A program made the position numbers and the translations under genes. Below the pieces are notes generated by a model. That model was given only the letters and a program-made list of their open reading frames with translations, was not told where the DNA came from and searched no databases. Source: Thermoplasmata archaeon (lineage in GTDB: Archaea > Thermoplasmatota > Thermoplasmata > Thermoplasmatales > Thermoplasmataceae). From it: a stretch of DNA of 16,082 bases. Positions within the stretch are counted from its first letter, which is position 1; each line of letters begins with the position of its first letter. The DNA is taken from assembly GCA_021792045.1 (NCBI GenBank), contig JAJYVJ010000028.1, forward strand, positions 1-16,082, written 5' to 3'. Below are positions 13,799 to 16,082 of the stretch, one piece after another.

Positions 13799-14950
13799 CT
13801 ATGAAAAAAGTTGATCTGTCTTATGCTGATCTCTCTTCTTCATAAATATTTTTTCCACCTCTTCAAGATCTTTGAGTCTTCCTGGATTTTTTGCCCTCAT
13901 TGACATGGCCTTCATCTTTCTCTCAGTGAGAGAATCAATGTTATCCTCGAACTCAATATTCTTTGTGAGCATTACATATATGCACTCCAAGAGGATCCTT
14001 GCAATTGCAACTATTGCACGGTTCTTTCCAAGTCTTCTTACAAGGCCAAGATACTTTGCCTTCATCCTCTTTGAATATCTTATGGTTACATGGGCAGCAG
14101 TCACAAGTATGAATCTCAGCATGGATGAGCCATGCTTTGTTATGTGCCCTTTGATGTCACGATTGCCGGATTGATCCTGCCTTGGCACCAGGCCGGCATA
14201 AGCTGCAAGTTTCTCCTTTGTTGGAAATCTGGTCACATCATCTATCTCTGATAATATGGCAGATGCTGAATACACATTTATACCCGGAATTGTCATTAGC
14301 AACCTCACGTAAGTATTTCCCTCACAAGCTACAGCCATCTGATCCTCAATGATTCTCTCTCTTTCTTTAAGATCAGATATCCTTTCTATGAGATCTGAGA
14401 GAACAATTCTATCCATGGCAGGGAGCTTTGAGGATTCATCCATAATGGATCTTATGCCTCTCCTTCCAAATATGTCTGTTGCATGTATGATGATTCCATG
14501 CCTTGTCAGTATTGCATGAACCCTATTCTTCAACATGTTCATCTCTTCGCCAATGGATTTCCTGTACCTTACTATCGATCTGAGAGCATCTGAGAACCTT
14601 GAGGGAAGATGTACTTCTGGCAATTCATTGAGTCTCAGAAGCTTTGCAAGCTTGTATGAATCCTCCTTATCGTTCTTCTTTGCTGTCATGAATATTAGCG
14701 AAAGCTTTGATGGATCTGCCAGATGCACTGAGAAACCCATGTCCCTTAGCTTTCTTGCAATATATTTTCCCGATGTTGATACCTCAAGTGCAATCTCAGG
14801 CCTCAGATCCAGGTATCTGGATCTGAATGCATTCAATGCACTCTCTGTGTTTTCGATCTCATAGCTTTCACAAACATTTCCTTCTTCATTCATTGTTGTA
14901 ACATATACGCTACTTTTATGTACATCCAATCCAATATAGATTCCAACCAC
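13799..14950 (-). CDS. IS110-family transposase (DEDD recombinase), 383 aa
   Basis: The N-terminal RuvC-like domain shows IYIGLDVHKSSVYV (D9), IALEVSTSG (E56) and KKNDKEDS (D94, D97), the DEDD set of the family. A coiled region follows, and the C-terminal Tnp_20 domain reads 'TIPGINVYSASAILSEI', 'RFPTKEKLAAYAGLVP' and QDQSGN (S261, the probable serine nucleophile). Together these domains cut and join DNA guided by a bridge RNA. GTG 14950 directly abuts the Shine-Dalgarno sequence AAGGAG, which is too close; a normal spacing would put the start at ATC 14941, giving 'IYIGLDVHK', the usual family N-terminus. The frame is complete, so the element may be functional. Confidence 0.92.
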   Translation of the reverse strand: MVGIYIGLDVHKSSVYVTTMNEEGNVCESYEIENTESALNAFRSRYLDLRPEIALEVSTSGKYIARKLRDMGFSVHLADPSKLSLIFMTAKKNDKEDSYKLAKLLRLNELPEVHLPSRFSDALRSIVRYRKSIGEEMNMLKNRVHAILTRHGIIIHATDIFGRRGIRSIMDESSKLPAMDRIVLSDLIERISDLKERERIIEDQMAVACEGNTYVRLLMTIPGINVYSASAILSEIDDVTRFPTKEKLAAYAGLVPRQDQSGNRDIKGHITKHGSSMLRFILVTAAHVTIRYSKRMKAKYLGLVRRLGKNRAIVAIARILLECIYVMLTKNIEFEDNIDSLTERKMKAMSMRAKNPGRLKDLEEVEKIFMKKRDQHKTDQLFS

Positions 14951-14959
14951 CTCCTTGAT

Positions 14960-15170
14960 GGTGTGTGGGAGTTCAAAGTCGGAGACATTTCGACCGCCTT
15001 CTATTCACCCTTGTTTCAGGGTACTATGTCGAGACGAAGGGCAACTAACCTTAAAGTCGACCTCACAGGTCAGCGAATACCACAGCTGCCTCTCCGACTC
15101 TCACGCTTGCACCGTCATGCAGGCGTGGACAGAAAAACTTTTTTCATGACATCTTAAAATTTTAATCAAA
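14960..15170 (-). ncRNA. candidate IS110 bridge RNA in the upstream end
   Basis: The region upstream of the transposase is more G/C-rich and structured than its surroundings. AGTCGGAGA (14977-14985) can pair with TCTCCGACT (15091-15099), closing a 105-base region. Inside lie ACCCT/AGGGT (15007-15022), GTCGA/TCGAC (15028-15032 with 15057-15061) and GACCT/AGGTC (15059-15071). A further hairpin, CACGC/GCGTG (15102-15127), extends inward by TGCA/TGCA. Stem-loops with internal loops in this position are where bridge RNAs lie. The transcript ends and the two binding loops cannot be fixed by eye. Confidence 0.5.
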
Positions 15171-15181
15171 TCCCGACCGGT

Positions 15182-15394
15182 CTATTCTAGTTGCAATTGA
15201 ATTTGCTTATTAACTAAATTTTTTGGAAAACGCAAAATTGGACACATAAATGCGAAGTGAACGCATAAAATGCTTAAACAGATCCTGCCCCAAATCAGCT
15301 TACTCTCAAGTAACTCAGAAATCAGAAAAATTTAAGTGCATAATATAACAAACCATGTATAATAACATAAATTGTCATATACAAAATATTGATA
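15182..15394. other. intergenic A/T-rich sequence, no gene seen
   Basis: This lies between the IS110 end and the degraded antitoxin copy. No frame, tRNA or IS end stands out. CATATA-type A/T blocks at about 15368-15381 could be the former antitoxin promoter; they do not match the promoter region of the first copy. Confidence 0.4.
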
Positions 15395-15705
15395 ACAAAT
15401 AGTGCCTAAATCAGAAATCACTACGATCCAGTTGGAGAGATCGGTTCTGGAAGCACTTAAAAGAGTCAAGAGCTATCCGCGAGAGACCTATAATGAAACA
15501 ATTCTTAATCTCATAAAAAATACAGAGGAAACAAGAGAGTTGGGAACTTTGGCGCAAAAGGCCCAGGAAAAGAAAATGAAACAGCTTTAGGAAGGAGGAG
15601 ATTACTCAGGATGGGAACATGCCTGAACCAGGTGACGTAGTAATTACAATGGTTAAATTCACTAATAATAACAAGACACCCCGCCAAGTGAAATTGCAGC
15701 AATGA
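15395..15705 (+). pseudogene. second, degraded copy of the antitoxin/PemK-like toxin module
   Basis: Bases 15395-15663 match 2448-2716 at a constant offset of 12,947. The antitoxin copy (GTG 15402) differs from the first at about 16 of 225 bases. One change turns TGG into TAG at codon 63, so the product ends at KMKQL (62 aa); reading through would restore the same C-terminal tail. The toxin copy starts at 15619, reads MPEPGDVVITMVKFT and diverges after about 15 codons, stopping at 15705 (28 aa). Similarity starts about seven bases before the antitoxin start and ends inside the toxin, so promoter and toxin body are not shared. Both copies face the same way and bracket the whole island. Confidence 0.8.
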
Positions 15706-15821
15706 AGATAATATTGCTAAGAGTTGCGGAATTAAATACAATATTCTCGCACAGGGTCTTAAAAGGGTATTATAAACGCAGTGATCAGATCAAAGACATA
15801 TTCAGGAAAAGGTATACTTAA
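15702..15821 (+). pseudogene. short open frame of 39 aa, probably a gene remnant
   Basis: ATG at 15702 overlaps the end of the toxin remnant and reads MKIILLRVAELNTIFSHRVL, then a basic tail. It is basic and helical, resembling the fragment of a larger protein such as a transposase, but I cannot name it. It follows the break point of the module copy, so it may be what was joined there by a deletion. It could also be a chance frame. Confidence 0.2.
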
Positions 15822-15896
15822 GATTATGCAAAATTCTGGACACTACGACTGTATTGAATGCATCACATTAATAGGAAGTTATGATATTGAAATAGC

Positions 15897-16082
15897 ATGC
15901 TGAAGCTTGGAATCTACGAACAAGTGATCAACCAGCTAATCAATAACGAAATTAGAACCCAAAATGACAAAGTCATAACAAAAACCAAGATTGACCCGGA
16001 AGAAGCATCGAGAATGCTTTCGACGTATGTAGCTAACACCGTGGAAAAGTACCTTAATACGCTAAGAGAAAAAGGTTCCAGT
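15897..16082 (+). CDS. N-terminus of a DUF3427-type superfamily 2 helicase (partial, 62 residues)
   Basis: The gene runs off the window. ATG 15897 opens MLKLGIYEQVINQLINNEIR, followed by 'KTKIDPEEASRMLSTYVANTVEKYL'. This 'G.YE.viN..i....' then 'iDpEEA...Ls.Yv' pattern is the opening segment I associate with large DEAD/DEAH helicases carrying a phospholipase-D-like nuclease and a DUF3427 domain, which turn up in defence islands. The helicase motifs are beyond the edge, so the call rests on 60 residues. An A/T block TGATATTGAAATA lies just upstream, but no clear promoter spacing can be given. Confidence 0.5.
   Translation, partial: MLKLGIYEQVINQLINNEIRTQNDKVITKTKIDPEEASRMLSTYVANTVEKYLNTLREKGSS

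Larger units (their letters stand above)
13784..15181 (-). mobile_element. IS110-family insertion sequence, about 1.4 kb
   Basis: The element contains one transposase gene (13799-14950), a very short downstream end (about 15 bases) and a long structured upstream end (about 225 bases). GACCGGT occurs at both ends (13784-13790 and 15175-15181), which I take as the boundary or core repeat; its ACCGGT part is palindromic. IS110 elements lack the terminal inverted repeats and target duplications typical of DDE elements, so exact ends need an empty site. The upstream placement of the long non-coding end fits the IS110 group (bridge RNA before the transposase) rather than IS1111. The reading frame is intact and possibly active. 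Confidence 0.75.

Noticed and set aside
13872..14864. Plus-strand open frames opposite the IS110 transposase
   Set aside because: They are antisense shadows of a strongly conserved transposase frame and have no ribosome binding sites.

Overview
The window looks archaeal, most likely from a Thermoplasmata/Thermoplasmatales-type organism. The sequence shows A/T-rich intergenic DNA, archaeal TATA elements about 25 bases before several start codons (leaderless or very short leaders), a TrmB-type regulator, an archaeal antitoxin/PemK-type toxin pair and a Rad50-like ATPase with a zinc hook. The lineage is an inference and no marker gene fixes it.

Layout. Positions 1-2143 look like ordinary chromosome: a minus-strand operon (SHOCT-domain membrane protein, short-chain dehydrogenase, start of an SRPBCC protein) divergent from a TrmB-family regulator. 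From about 2446 the window becomes an accessory, defence-type island. It opens with an antitoxin/PemK-like toxin pair whose toxin is broken, and a decayed second copy of the pair lies at 15395-15705. The roughly 13 kb between the copies holds all the defence-like genes: (i) a convergent pair, 3117-4148 and 4145-4681, resembling KwaB (DUF4868) and KwaA (four-helix membrane protein) of the Kiwa system; (ii) a 493-residue protein with a C-terminal NYN/PIN ribonuclease domain (5096-6577); (iii) about 1.2 kb of decayed or non-coding DNA with a possible small Cys-containing protein and nested inverted repeats; (iv) a tight six-gene minus-strand operon (12772 down to 7813) divergent from a PAPS-reductase-like gene (12898-13635); (v) an IS110-family insertion sequence (about 13784-15181) with a structured upstream end that probably encodes its bridge RNA. 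The window ends inside the first 62 codons of a gene that resembles the start of DUF3427-type superfamily 2 helicases.

The most interesting item is the 7813-13635 locus. In transcription order the operon encodes a zinc-ribbon protein, an AAA+ ATPase, a 149-residue protein, a 49-residue protein, a Rad50/SMC-like ATPase with a CPLC zinc hook, and a second zinc-ribbon protein that looks like a distant paralogue of the first. Four of the five junctions overlap or are separated by less than 15 bases. The divergent gene encodes an SGGKDST PP-loop enzyme with a five-cysteine C-terminal motif. A PAPS-reductase-like enzyme beside an SMC-like ATPase recalls DNA phosphorothioation (DndC/DndD), but recognisable DndA, DndB, DndE and Ssp partners are absent and the rest of the gene set is unfamiliar. 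I infer an undescribed nucleic-acid modification or defence system. Both ATPases have altered catalytic acidic motifs, and genes 10593-10742 and 10739-11188 match no family I know.
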